From Corallococcus macrosporus (GTDB lineage: Bacteria; Myxococcota; Myxococcia; Myxococcales; Myxococcaceae), in NCBI RefSeq assembly GCF_017302985.1, contig NZ_JAFIMU010000003.1, forward strand, positions 109,999-173,998: a stretch of 64,000 nucleotides of DNA. The letters are read 5' to 3'. Every line of letters starts with the position of its first letter. Within the stretch, counting starts at the first letter, position 1. The notes below the pieces were generated by a model. The model saw nothing but the letters and a program-made list of their open reading frames with translations, did no database searches and had not been told where the DNA came from. A program made the position numbers and the translations under genes. Below, one piece after another: positions 46,966 to 55,755 of this stretch.

Positions 46966-47211
46966 GGTTTGCTTGTTGAGTCGCGTGTTGGGATGATTGA
47001 GGGCTACTTTGGGGCAGGCGCTCGTTTTTCAATCGGCGAAATCGAGATTTCAACCCCGGGTGTGCTGCAACCAGGCCCTTGGCCTGGGCGTCGTTGAGAA
47101 TGGCGTTCCTCTTTGCAATGGAGAACGAGTGCTGCGTAACCAGCGATGTGGTGATTTTTCCGAACCGGGGAAGGAGCCAGGACTTTCGGTGCTTGCTGTC
47201 TCAGTGGTCAT
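46925..47211 (-). pseudogene. Small frame-broken gene upstream of the AT-rich gene
   Basis: ATG at 47209-47211 begins MTTETASTESPGS; one frame over, a protein-like stretch runs through KSWLLPRFGKITTSLVTQHS and IAKRNAILNDAQAKGLVAAH to a stop at 46925. That second frame has no start codon of its own and is preceded by a stop, so a frameshift near 47190-47200 would join the two. The starting frame equals that of the downstream 539-residue gene, which it overlaps, so all three may once have been one gene. Reconstruction by eye. Confidence 0.42.
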
Positions 47212-47275
47212 TGGCTTTCTGCTGCTTGAGGACCAAGTGCGGTGACGAGTGTCCGCGCAGGCGATGTGCTGATGG

Positions 47276-48263
47276 CTAATCATCTTCCGCTGGCGTCGCC
47301 CTGCCGGAACGGCCGCCCATTCCCTTGGGTTCGCTCTCCGAGAGAGGCTGACTCTTCAACGCTGGATGAAGTTCAAGTAGATTCTGGACCCACTTCTTCG
47401 CGTAGAGGTCCTGCGGAGCATCGAATTCCGATTTTCGGCGCTAGCCCCCCCCGCCAGTCAGCTTGGCTTTCCCATAGGGCGGCGCCGTCATCCGTGCCAT
47501 AGGTCTTGGGATGGCCTACGTTCAGGCGGTTGCCCTTGGAGTGGACGTAGTTCGCGAGAAGGTTGCTCCAGAGGGAGATGATGGTCTCGCGGATGTCGAC
47601 AAAGATCCCAGGATCCACCTCCATGAGCTTGAACAGGAGCATTGAGGAGCGCTCGACCGCTGAGGACTCCAGGTAGAAGACGGGGGTAGGGCCGCCACTG
47701 TAGGGCGTGAACTTGCCGCCCTCGACCTTGCCGCCCTGGAGACTTCCTGCGTTCCACCCAGGCATCCCCGGCTGCACGAGGCCGAAGACCCAGGACGGGC
47801 GGCCCGCGAGGAAGTGGTACGCATTGTATTGAATCAAGACGGAGAGCGCCGAAAGCGGCAGTATCGACAGGGGCTTCTCCAGGCCCTCCGAGAGGTTGCG
47901 CTTGAGCGTCTGCGCGGCGAACCCCTTGTTGGGATCCTGCCGAAGGACGTGGACCCGATCGCTGTGGAAGTCAGGCAGGTTGATGCCCAACGCTTCCAAC
48001 TTGACGTCGAGCAGGAAGCGAAGCGTCCGGGTGCGCTCGAACTGCCGGGTCGACCAGACGACGCTCGCCCGGTTCTCCTGCTTGTTCTTGCCGAGCCCAT
48101 TGAAGAACTTGGGAAAGTCCTTGGTGAACCCTGCCACGAGCACCGGAAGGTGCTTCTGCGGATCGCCCTGAAGCCCTGGGCCGCTGAAGTGGATCCGGGA
48201 CTGATTCACGTGGAAGTTACCACTGCCCTGGCGATCTTGAGCTCCGTGAAGTCCATCATCCAT
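47276..48263 (-). pseudogene. Frame-broken hypothetical gene of the T6SS accessory region
   Basis: The main frame runs from ATG 48261-48263 (behind AGGAG) through GNFHVNQSRIHFSGPGLQGD, RHTLRFLLDVKLEALG-like strands and VFGLVQPGMPGWNAGSLQGG to WRGGLAPKIG, then reaches an early stop at 47373. In another frame EFDAPQDLYAKKWVQNLLEL continues to a stop at 47276 and reads as a natural C-terminus. That frame has a TAG at 47441-47443, so the shift must lie between about 47424 and 47440. A second shift near the start is possible, because the neighbouring frame gives MDFTELK. I do not recognise the family; it lies between effector-like genes. Confidence 0.55.
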
Positions 48264-48323
48264 CTCCTGGGTGACGCATCCGCGGTCAGCGATGAGTGTG
48301 TCCGTCTTCCATAATCCTTGGCG

Positions 48324-48968
48324 CTAACGAGGTGGTTTGACTGCCTTCTTGGCTTTTTGAAGGGCGTCGATGATGGACTTGAGCGCCTCCGGATCGATTG
48401 TCTCCAACAGGGCGTTTACTTTTGAAACGTTTTCTTTTGATGTTGCGCCCTTGAGATTGCCAGCGCCCTTGATGCCGTCCTGGGCTGATTTTTCGCTGCC
48501 CTTCATCGGTGCGCCGCCCGGCTTGGGTGCCTTTTCTTCCAGGGCTTTGAGTGTGAGTGCATCCACGAACCCGTTCGCGCGTAAGCCGTTCTTGCGTTGG
48601 AAACGCAGAAGCGAACCGACAAGCTTGGTGGGAGCCTTGGGGGCGTTCTTGGGGTCCAGCAGCTGCCCGACGTAGGCGGAGGCTTCGCCCTTGAAGTTGA
48701 ACCTGAGGGTTGCTTCCCCCGCGCGAATGTCATTGATGGACGGCGTCTTCTTCGCGAGGGAAGGGGGGAGTTCGCGCTGGATTGCTTTCTCGAGATTGGC
48801 GTCGGGCGGCTTGGGGCGGTTGAGCCCATGGGCTGCGGCTTCAGTGCGCAGGTCGCTGCTAGAAGGCGCCTTCTTCGATAGCGAAGGGGTGAGTTCTCGC
48901 TGGACCGTCTTCTTGAGATTGGTGTCGGGCGGCTTCGGCGAGGGGGGCTTGGGCGGGCGGAAGCTCAT
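48324..48968 (-). CDS. Repeat protein with peptidoglycan-binding-like segment
   Basis: 214 residues, no signal peptide. The N-terminal half is a tandem duplication of about 45 residues: PPDTNLKKTVQRELTPSLSK and PPDANLEKAIQRELPPSLAK. A segment around LVGSLLRFQRKNGLRANGFV then DALTLKALE resembles a peptidoglycan-binding domain 1 motif. The Lys-rich C-terminus is helical. The ATG at 48968 follows GAGAGGAAA. Lying next to broken effector-like genes and downstream of the T6SS operon, it may be a cargo or loading protein; this is inference. Confidence 0.62.
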   Translation of the reverse strand: MSFRPPKPPSPKPPDTNLKKTVQRELTPSLSKKAPSSSDLRTEAAAHGLNRPKPPDANLEKAIQRELPPSLAKKTPSINDIRAGEATLRFNFKGEASAYVGQLLDPKNAPKAPTKLVGSLLRFQRKNGLRANGFVDALTLKALEEKAPKPGGAPMKGSEKSAQDGIKGAGNLKGATSKENVSKVNALLETIDPEALKSIIDALQKAKKAVKPPR

Positions 48969-49006
48969 GGGTTTCCTCTCCGAACCATTTCGTCGTGATG
49001 CGGGGG

Positions 49007-49061
49007 CACGCCGCTGGAGGCGGGAAGGGTACGGTGGATCCGAACCCGCTCCAGCGGTGTG
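49007..49061 (-). terminator. Long hairpin after the giant lipoprotein gene
   Basis: Arms of 17-18 bases (CACGCCGCTGGAGGCGGG with CCCGCTCCAGCGGTGTG) pair with one bulge around a 20-base loop, just past the stop at 49072. No T-run follows; probably a 3' end or processing structure of the T6SS operon. Confidence 0.5.
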
Positions 49062-49071
49062 CGTGGGTGCG

Positions 49072-52000
49072 TCAGCCTTGCGTCCGTGCCCGCCGCGCCT
49101 GACGCGCCAGCCCCAGGCCCAGAAGGAGCAACAGCGTCAGGGCCGCGCTCCCGTCCCCGCTGGTTCCACAGGCGCAGCCGCCGCCCGTGCCTCCCAGCGT
49201 TCTAGCGTTGCCCTTCAGCGTGAGCGTGGCCTCCGCCGTCGTCTCGCCTCGCAGGCGGAGCTTCAGCGTGCCCTCCGCCGGGCCTCCCACCTGGCCGCGG
49301 AAGGTGACGCCCACCGTGGTCTGCGCTCCCGGCGCCAGCTCCGCGTCCAGTGCGCTCGCGTCGATTTCGAACGCCGGGTTGGTGTTCTCCACCACGCTCA
49401 ACCTCGCCGGCGACGCGGACTGGTTCGTGAGGGTCACCGTGCGCGGCGGGCTGGTCGAGCCGATGTCCACCCAGCCCAGGTCCAGCTCGAACGGCTCGAT
49501 GGTCAGGAAGCTGGCCACGGACACTCCCGACAGCGCGACTAGCGCCGCGCGCTCCTGGTCCTTCGTGCCCAGGACCAGCGTTGCCTTCGCCGCGCCAATC
49601 TGCGTCGTGTCGTACTTCAAGTCGAACGTCAGCGAGTCGCCCTGCGGCAGGGCGCGGCCCTCCGCTCCCAGGACGGGAGACACCACCACGAAGTTCGTGG
49701 CCTGGGGACCCTCCACCTTGGGGGGCATCACCGTCAGCTCCTGGGTGCTGTCGTTGGTGAGTACCACCTTGGCGGTCGCCGGCTCCGACTGGCGCACAGT
49801 GCCGAAGTCCAACGAACGGTTGAGCGCGCGGAACACCGTGGAGAGCCCTCGGCCCGACAGCGACACCTGCGCGTCCGGCGACTCGATGTCGTTCGTCACC
49901 ACCAGGAGGTTGGCCTTGGAGGTGACGTCCGGACGGGGGACGTATTTGACGAAGACGTCCCTCGATTCCTGGGCCGCCAGCGTGAAGGGGAGCGTGGGCG
50001 CCGAATCCAGGCTGAAGTGCGAGGGCTCGGAATTCTCCGCCGCGCCGATGATCTCCAGTCCACGCACCACCAACGGCTGGAGGGACTCGTTGGTGAGCTT
50101 CACGAAGCGGATCGCCGAGGCGGAAGACTCGGCCACCCGCGCGCCAAACTCCAGCGTGGGCGTGGACAGGCTGAGCTGGCTTGTCCGGCCGCGGCCCCCC
50201 AGTGTCACGAGCATGGCGCTCGTCTGACTGTCTTCAGAGGTGATGCGCAGGACGGCGTTGTAGCGCCGCTGGGCGTCCGGACGGAACTGAACCGACACAT
50301 CCAGGCTGCCATCCGGGGGCAGTGCCATGGGCAGATTGGGCTTCTGCAGGATGAACGCTCTCGCATCCTCCGCGTCCAGCGAGATGTCCTTCACGGTGAG
50401 CGTGTTTGCTTCCGCGCCGCTCCCGGCGTCCGGAGATCCACTGGGCCCGATATGCGTCAGCCGCAGTCCGATGCCATCCGAGGTCGTGTTCACCCGGGTT
50501 CCCCCGAAGTCCAGCGCACCGTCGAAGGCCTTGCCGTCCCGGCGTGCCACCGCCAGCCTCGCCAGCGTGGCCGTTCCCTGCAGGCCGAGTTCCAGCGGAA
50601 GCTGGGAGGACGCCTCCACCCGCACCGTGGCCTTGACCGTCCGGAGTCCGCCTGTCGAACCCTGTGGGGTGAAACGCAGCTTCACCGTGGCACTGCCGTT
50701 CGCGGGCACCTTGGGAAGCGTCTCCTGCACGGAGAACTCCGGGTTTCCCGCGGGGATCGTCACGGAAATGTTTGCGTCGGTGATACCGGTGTTGTTCACC
50801 GTCACCGTCTTTTCCAGGGACGTGCCGAAGTTCACGCGTCCGAAGTCGATGGTGGAGGGCGACAGACTCACGCCACCCACTCCATCCACGACCAGCTTCA
50901 CAACGGTGGAAGACGGATCCGCGTTACTGGAGATGACCAGGTTGCGCTCGATCCTGAGGAGCTGGGTAGGCTTCGCGGTGACGTAGAAGGCATGCGCCAT
51001 GCCTGTCTCCACCGTGAAGGCGGGCACGACGGGACTCAGGGTGGAGGGGCACACCGCGGTCTTCTGCGTATCCACACGAATGCAGAATTGATCCGGGACG
51101 GACACGGAGTAGACCACCAGCGGAGCCTTGCCGGTGTTCGTCACCACCACCGGCTGCGGATCCCCTTCGACCGTGATGGCTTGTGGCGCGAATTCGGGTG
51201 CGCCGCCTGGCAGGGCCAACACGGGGATGGTGCCCCGGCCCGAGACCGTGATGATCTGGTCCGTGCTTTCGTTCGAGTTGCTCAGCACGTGCACGGTGCC
51301 AGTCACATCCTGCGCGGACTCGGGACGGAAGGTGACATCGAGCTGAACGGGCACATTTCGCTCAATGGTTACAGGGAACTGCTGATTGTTCTGCAGCTTG
51401 GCCGTGAAGGGACCGCTTCCCGTCGCATTGGTGATGGTCAGGGGAGCGGAGCCGATGTTCGTCAAGGTGACGGTCTGGGTGCTGGAGGTCAGCCGGGGGA
51501 CGTCATTGAAGACAAGCTGATTCTTGTTCAGCTGCAGCTGCGCGACCGCGGCGACGCCTGACAGCTTGACGGTCAGCTTGGCCGTGGCTGGCGTCTTCGT
51601 AGCGAGCTCGAGGTCACCGAAGTAGTTGCCCGGGCGCTGGGGGACGAACGTGATTTCGATCCTGCGACTGCCATTCACCGGGATGGCGGAGTCGGATCCA
51701 CCAATCAGGTCGATGTTGAAGGTTCCAATGCTGGTGGCCACCTCCGCCAGGTCAACCTCCACCAGCCCTGTGTTGATGATGTCCACGGGCAGCATGAGAG
51801 AACTTCCTGGCTGCGTGGCGGGGAAAACCACGGCGGCCAATGACGTGGAGAATTTGGCCTCCGCGCCAATCCCCGTCAGCTTGAAGCTGCGCTTCGTCTC
51901 GATATTGCTGAGGGTCCCCCGGTAGGTGATCTCCAGGCTGGCTTCGTACTCCTGGCCCTCGATGTTCGGACTGAAGGTCACCCGGAAGGGCTGGGGCCGC

Positions 52001-55000
52001 TTCGCACCCTTCTCAAGCACGGGCTCTGAACTGGTGACGTTATCCACGTAGAACGCCGTGCCGGACGGCTCGATGTGGACGTCGGTGACCTTCAGAGGCT
52101 CGGTCGCGCTGCTGCTGTTGCTTATGTTGAGGCTGAGGTTGACGTGGGTGCTCCGGTTCTGCTTGTGCCCGAAGTTGATCTCGCTCGCGGTGAAGATGGC
52201 GTTGGGGCCATTGGAGTTGCCCTTGACGACGAGCACGGGCGGCAGCCGCTGATCATTCGTGGTGTAGAAGCGCAGCCGCGCCTCCAGGTCGCCCGTGCTG
52301 GTCATTGGACGGAAGAGCACCTTCACCTTGGTTTCCCCGCCCGGTTGCAGGGTCTGGGGCGGGAAGTCGACGACCTGGAACAAGGTGGTGTCGTTCTCCG
52401 GGATGACCTTCGAAAGGAACAGCGCCTGATTGCCGCTGTTGCGCAAGGTTGCTTCCTTCGTGGACTCACCCCCGGGAGCCACGTTGGGCATCACCAGCGG
52501 GTTGGTGACCAGGGTCAGCTCCGCGGCGAACGCCTTGCCGGTGATTGCCACGGGGGGCACGGGCTGCGAGGCATCCGATTGGAGTTGGAGCGTCTTCGAA
52601 TAGGTGCCCGAGGTGGTCGCGGCGAAGGTCACCGTCACCGGTGCGGTACCGCCGTTCCTCTGGACGATCAGACCGTCCGCCGGGATGCCGGAGACCGTGA
52701 AGGGGGCCAGGAGCCCGGGTGCCACGGGGAACACCTTGATGGGCCAGTTGGTGTTGTTCGAGAGGATGACCTGCTGGGGCTCGGGCTGCGCGCCGACGGT
52801 GTAGTCAGGGAAGGTCAGGGTGCTTGTGCTGACTCCCAACGAAGTCTTGCGCGCGGTGCCATGGAGGGGCACGTTGGACACGCAGGACGTCGTGGGTGAC
52901 GTGCCGAAGGTGAGCACGCCATCCACGGCGCCGCTCTCATTGGCGCCGGGGTTGAAGGCAACGAAGAGCTCACGGCCCGCGGAGCCCGGTGCCAGGGTGA
53001 ACGGCGTGGTGGGGCTCACGGAATAGGCACTGCTACCCGTCACCGAGGGCGTCACCGTCAGCGCGACCGTCCCCGTGTTGGTCACCGTCACCTTCTGCTG
53101 CTCACTGCCCACGTCTCCTGCCTCCTGTTCGGCGAAGGTGAACGAAAGGGGGAGGATGCCCAGGCAGGCGTTGCCCGGAGTCTTGGTGCCGGACAGCTTG
53201 AGTTCAGGTGCGGTGGGGTCGTTGCTGGTGAAGGTGAGCTTGCCGGTCGTGGCACTCGTCTGCGTCGGGCGGAACGTCAGCTGAAGGCGCTGGGTGTTTC
53301 CGGGCGCGAGGCTGAAGGGGACCGAGGTATCCACCCGGAAGGGAGAATCCAGTGGCAGCGTCATCGCGGTGACCTTGAGCAGGCTGTCCCCGCCGTTCCT
53401 GACCGTGACCTCCTGGGGCGCGCTGTCGGTGTCAAACGGCGTCTGCTCAAAGGCCACGTCGGTGCGGCTCAAGACGAGCTTCGGGCTCGACGGCGTTGTG
53501 CCTGAGAGCGCCAGGGGTTGGTCCGCGACATTGCTCTTGAAGACCAACGTGGTGGTCGCAGTCCCGGACGCGTCCGGACGGAACGTCACCTTCAGGATTC
53601 GGGTCCCGCCGGGGGCGATGTTGAAGGGGACGGATGTATTGACCCGGAAGGGGGAGCCCAGGGGCAACACCAGTTGGTTCACGGTGAGCTCACTGCCTCC
53701 CTCGTTCCGGACCGTGACCTCCTGGGGGGCGCTGTCGGTGTCCAGGGGCGTCTGCGGGAAGAGCAGCGCGGTGGGACTCAGCACGAGCTTTGGAGGGAGC
53801 ACGGGGGGCGTGGCGCCAGACAGCGAGATCGCCGGGACGTCGGTGCCATTGATGGTGAAGGCGAGCGTCTGATCCCAGGTGCCGGTCTGGGTCGGGCGGA
53901 AGGTCAGCTTCAGACGTTGAGGGGTCCCGGGCGGGATGCTGAGCGGCCCTGACGTATCGACCTGGAACGGTGAGCCGACAGGCAGCTTCAACTGGGTCAC
54001 TTTGAGGAGACCGCCGCCGTCATTTCGAACGAGGACCTCCTGGGCGGTGCTGTCGGTGTTCACCGGCGTTTGCTCGAAGGTCAGCGCCGTGCGGCTCAAG
54101 CCGAGCTTCGGGGGAATTTCCGTCGGCGTGCTGCCAGTCAGGGCGACGGCGGGCACGTCAGTGCCGTTGATGGTGAAGCTGAGGGAGTGGTTGACGTTGC
54201 CGGCAACCGTCGGGCGGAACGTCACCTCCAGGCGTTGGGTGTCGCCCTTCGCGAGGCTGAAGGGCCCCGCGGTGTTCACGCGGAACGGTGAGCCGGTGGG
54301 CAGCTTCACCTGGGTCACCTTGAGCAGGCCGTCGCCGTCGTTTCTAACGATGACCTCCTGGGGGAGGCTGTCGGTGTTCACCGGCGTCTGCTCGAAGGCC
54401 ACCGTGTCCCGGCTCACATAGAGCTTCGCGGGGGACAGCCCCTCGCCGGTGAGCGTGACGGATGGCAGCGCTGGGCACACGGCGGAAGCATTCGTCAGCA
54501 GGAGCGAGCCCGTGAGGTTGCCCAGGTCATAGGTCAGGGGGACGAACCTCACCTCGAGCGTCGTCGCGCTGGCGGGCGGAATGGTCACCGTGGCACTGGA
54601 CACGCTGAAGGGGCCGGTAGCGGTAGGCGCCATGCTGAACGCCGCATTGCCCAGGTTCGTCAGCGTGACGTTGCGCGGCGTCGACGTCCCCACTTCATGT
54701 GCGCCAAACGCGACGGACGTCTGCCCGACGACGATCAATGGGCCCGTGGCCTTGCCGTCGAGCGTCACGGTGAGCGACGGCATGAGCGGATCATCCGTGT
54801 AGAGCGTCAGTGTCCCGTGGAAGGTGGCGGGCTGGAGTGGAGAGAAGCCCACCCGCACTTTCAGCATCGTGTCCGGGCCCTCCGCGGGCCTGGCCGCAAG
54901 GGTGCAGGGGGTTTCGCAGAGCGTGTTCGTCGTGTCGTACAGGCCGACGAAGGTGAAGCCCCCGGTGATGCTCGCGTATTGGATCTTGCGTGCCGTGGCG

Positions 55001-55239
55001 GCGGGGTTGCGCAGATCGATTGAAACCTCCTTCGAATCGCACGCAGCCTGGCTGTTGAAGTTGATGGAGGTGGTCGACAGGATGAGCGGAGGCTCAGGAT
55101 CGGCCGGTCGCAGTGCCGCGCGACGTTCCTGGACAAGCGTTTCCTTGTTGGCCGCGACAGTGGAGGGTTTCTCCGCCTCGGGACCGCAGGCGGTCAGGAC
55201 GCACAGGGAGGCCGTCAGGATGAACAGGATGCGTTGCAT
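49072..55239 (-). CDS. Giant choice-of-anchor D (ASH/Hydin-like) repeat lipoprotein with MYXO-CTERM tail
   Basis: 2055 residues. Lipobox LTAC at residue ~18 (MQRILFILTASLCVLTACGP), then roughly twenty Ig-like repeats of about 100 residues of the choice-of-anchor D / ASPM-SPD-2-Hydin type, with repeated VRNDGGGLLKVTQLKLP-like and LTFRPT motifs. Four consecutive repeats (DNA 53170-54435) are nearly alike. The C-terminus is GGTGGGCACGTSGDGSAAL plus a hydrophobic segment and an Arg-rich end, a MYXO-CTERM-type tail. Having both an N-terminal lipobox and a C-terminal sorting tail is odd. ATG follows GAGG; it starts nine bases after tssJ and is probably in the T6SS operon. Likely surface adhesin or scaffold; function unknown. 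Confidence 0.82.
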   Translation of the reverse strand: MQRILFILTASLCVLTACGPEAEKPSTVAANKETLVQERRAALRPADPEPPLILSTTSINFNSQAACDSKEVSIDLRNPAATARKIQYASITGGFTFVGLYDTTNTLCETPCTLAARPAEGPDTMLKVRVGFSPLQPATFHGTLTLYTDDPLMPSLTVTLDGKATGPLIVVGQTSVAFGAHEVGTSTPRNVTLTNLGNAAFSMAPTATGPFSVSSATVTIPPASATTLEVRFVPLTYDLGNLTGSLLLTNASAVCPALPSVTLTGEGLSPAKLYVSRDTVAFEQTPVNTDSLPQEVIVRNDGDGLLKVTQVKLPTGSPFRVNTAGPFSLAKGDTQRLEVTFRPTVAGNVNHSLSFTINGTDVPAVALTGSTPTEIPPKLGLSRTALTFEQTPVNTDSTAQEVLVRNDGGGLLKVTQLKLPVGSPFQVDTSGPLSIPPGTPQRLKLTFRPTQTGTWDQTLAFTINGTDVPAISLSGATPPVLPPKLVLSPTALLFPQTPLDTDSAPQEVTVRNEGGSELTVNQLVLPLGSPFRVNTSVPFNIAPGGTRILKVTFRPDASGTATTTLVFKSNVADQPLALSGTTPSSPKLVLSRTDVAFEQTPFDTDSAPQEVTVRNGGDSLLKVTAMTLPLDSPFRVDTSVPFSLAPGNTQRLQLTFRPTQTSATTGKLTFTSNDPTAPELKLSGTKTPGNACLGILPLSFTFAEQEAGDVGSEQQKVTVTNTGTVALTVTPSVTGSSAYSVSPTTPFTLAPGSAGRELFVAFNPGANESGAVDGVLTFGTSPTTSCVSNVPLHGTARKTSLGVSTSTLTFPDYTVGAQPEPQQVILSNNTNWPIKVFPVAPGLLAPFTVSGIPADGLIVQRNGGTAPVTVTFAATTSGTYSKTLQLQSDASQPVPPVAITGKAFAAELTLVTNPLVMPNVAPGGESTKEATLRNSGNQALFLSKVIPENDTTLFQVVDFPPQTLQPGGETKVKVLFRPMTSTGDLEARLRFYTTNDQRLPPVLVVKGNSNGPNAIFTASEINFGHKQNRSTHVNLSLNISNSSSATEPLKVTDVHIEPSGTAFYVDNVTSSEPVLEKGAKRPQPFRVTFSPNIEGQEYEASLEITYRGTLSNIETKRSFKLTGIGAEAKFSTSLAAVVFPATQPGSSLMLPVDIINTGLVEVDLAEVATSIGTFNIDLIGGSDSAIPVNGSRRIEITFVPQRPGNYFGDLELATKTPATAKLTVKLSGVAAVAQLQLNKNQLVFNDVPRLTSSTQTVTLTNIGSAPLTITNATGSGPFTAKLQNNQQFPVTIERNVPVQLDVTFRPESAQDVTGTVHVLSNSNESTDQIITVSGRGTIPVLALPGGAPEFAPQAITVEGDPQPVVVTNTGKAPLVVYSVSVPDQFCIRVDTQKTAVCPSTLSPVVPAFTVETGMAHAFYVTAKPTQLLRIERNLVISSNADPSSTVVKLVVDGVGGVSLSPSTIDFGRVNFGTSLEKTVTVNNTGITDANISVTIPAGNPEFSVQETLPKVPANGSATVKLRFTPQGSTGGLRTVKATVRVEASSQLPLELGLQGTATLARLAVARRDGKAFDGALDFGGTRVNTTSDGIGLRLTHIGPSGSPDAGSGAEANTLTVKDISLDAEDARAFILQKPNLPMALPPDGSLDVSVQFRPDAQRRYNAVLRITSEDSQTSAMLVTLGGRGRTSQLSLSTPTLEFGARVAESSASAIRFVKLTNESLQPLVVRGLEIIGAAENSEPSHFSLDSAPTLPFTLAAQESRDVFVKYVPRPDVTSKANLLVVTNDIESPDAQVSLSGRGLSTVFRALNRSLDFGTVRQSEPATAKVVLTNDSTQELTVMPPKVEGPQATNFVVVSPVLGAEGRALPQGDSLTFDLKYDTTQIGAAKATLVLGTKDQERAALVALSGVSVASFLTIEPFELDLGWVDIGSTSPPRTVTLTNQSASPARLSVVENTNPAFEIDASALDAELAPGAQTTVGVTFRGQVGGPAEGTLKLRLRGETTAEATLTLKGNARTLGGTGGGCACGTSGDGSAALTLLLLLGLGLARQARRARTQG
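53170..54435 (-). repeat. Tandem protein-coding repeats inside the giant lipoprotein
   Basis: Four adjacent ~105-codon units share motifs such as FEQTPVNTDS, QEVTVRN, GSPFRV and TFRPT. Similarity at DNA level suggests recent unequal duplication. Boundaries are approximate. Confidence 0.65.
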
Positions 55240-55248
55240 GAGGCGACC

Positions 55249-55755
55249 TCAGTTCTCGGCGTGAAGGGCCGGGGCCTTGGCGGAAGAGGAGGGTGGGGGC
55301 TTCGGGGCGGCGGCGGGCGGCTCGGGCGGCTTCGCCGCGTCGTCGCCTTCCTTCGGGGCCGCGGGCTGTGTGCCCGTGCGGATGCGTCCTTCGAGCAGCT
55401 CGATGTCCAGGGAGCCGGGCGTGGGCGTGTTCACGAACTGCTGCCAGGTGCCGTCAGGGGCCGTGAAGAGGAACGACACCGCCACCGGTGCGTTCTCCGG
55501 CAGCGGCACCTTCAGCCGCTGCAGCGTTCCCGGGTAGATCAGCGCCGACAGCAGCACGTCCGCGTCCGGATGGAAGATGCGCGCGGACACCTCGCCGTAG
55601 GACTCCACGGCGAACTGCTTCGGGTCCACCTTGCGCACCAGCATGTACAGCGGCCGGCCCTGGTTCGTCCCCGAGGGGGCCTTCACGCTCAGGTGCAGCG
55701 TGCTCGGCTGACACGCGGTCAGCAGCGTCAGGAGCAACGGGATACAGCGCCTCAT
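55249..55755 (-). CDS. tssJ: T6SS outer-membrane lipoprotein TssJ
   Basis: 168 residues. Signal peptide with lipobox LTAC near residue 15, then a small beta-sandwich (RPLYMLVRKVDPKQFAVESY, SALIYPGTLQRLKVPLPENA, VAVSFLFTAPDGTWQQ) fitting TssJ, the outer-membrane lipoprotein that binds the TssM periplasmic domain in the T6SS membrane complex. An extra Pro/Ala-rich tail of about 45 residues follows. The ATG overlaps the tssM stop (ATGA), giving strict coupling. Assigned from fold-level pattern and position. Confidence 0.78.
   Translation of the reverse strand: MRRCIPLLLTLLTACQPSTLHLSVKAPSGTNQGRPLYMLVRKVDPKQFAVESYGEVSARIFHPDADVLLSALIYPGTLQRLKVPLPENAPVAVSFLFTAPDGTWQQFVNTPTPGSLDIELLEGRIRTGTQPAAPKEGDDAAKPPEPPAAAPKPPPSSSAKAPALHAEN

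Noticed and set aside
46774..47097. Plus-strand frame of 107 codons opposite the AT-rich gene start
   Set aside because: No ribosome site; the minus strand reads more protein-like here.
53170..54435. CRISPR array or mobile-element repeats
   Set aside because: The repeats are ~315 bases, in one reading frame and code for similar Ig-like units of a single protein.
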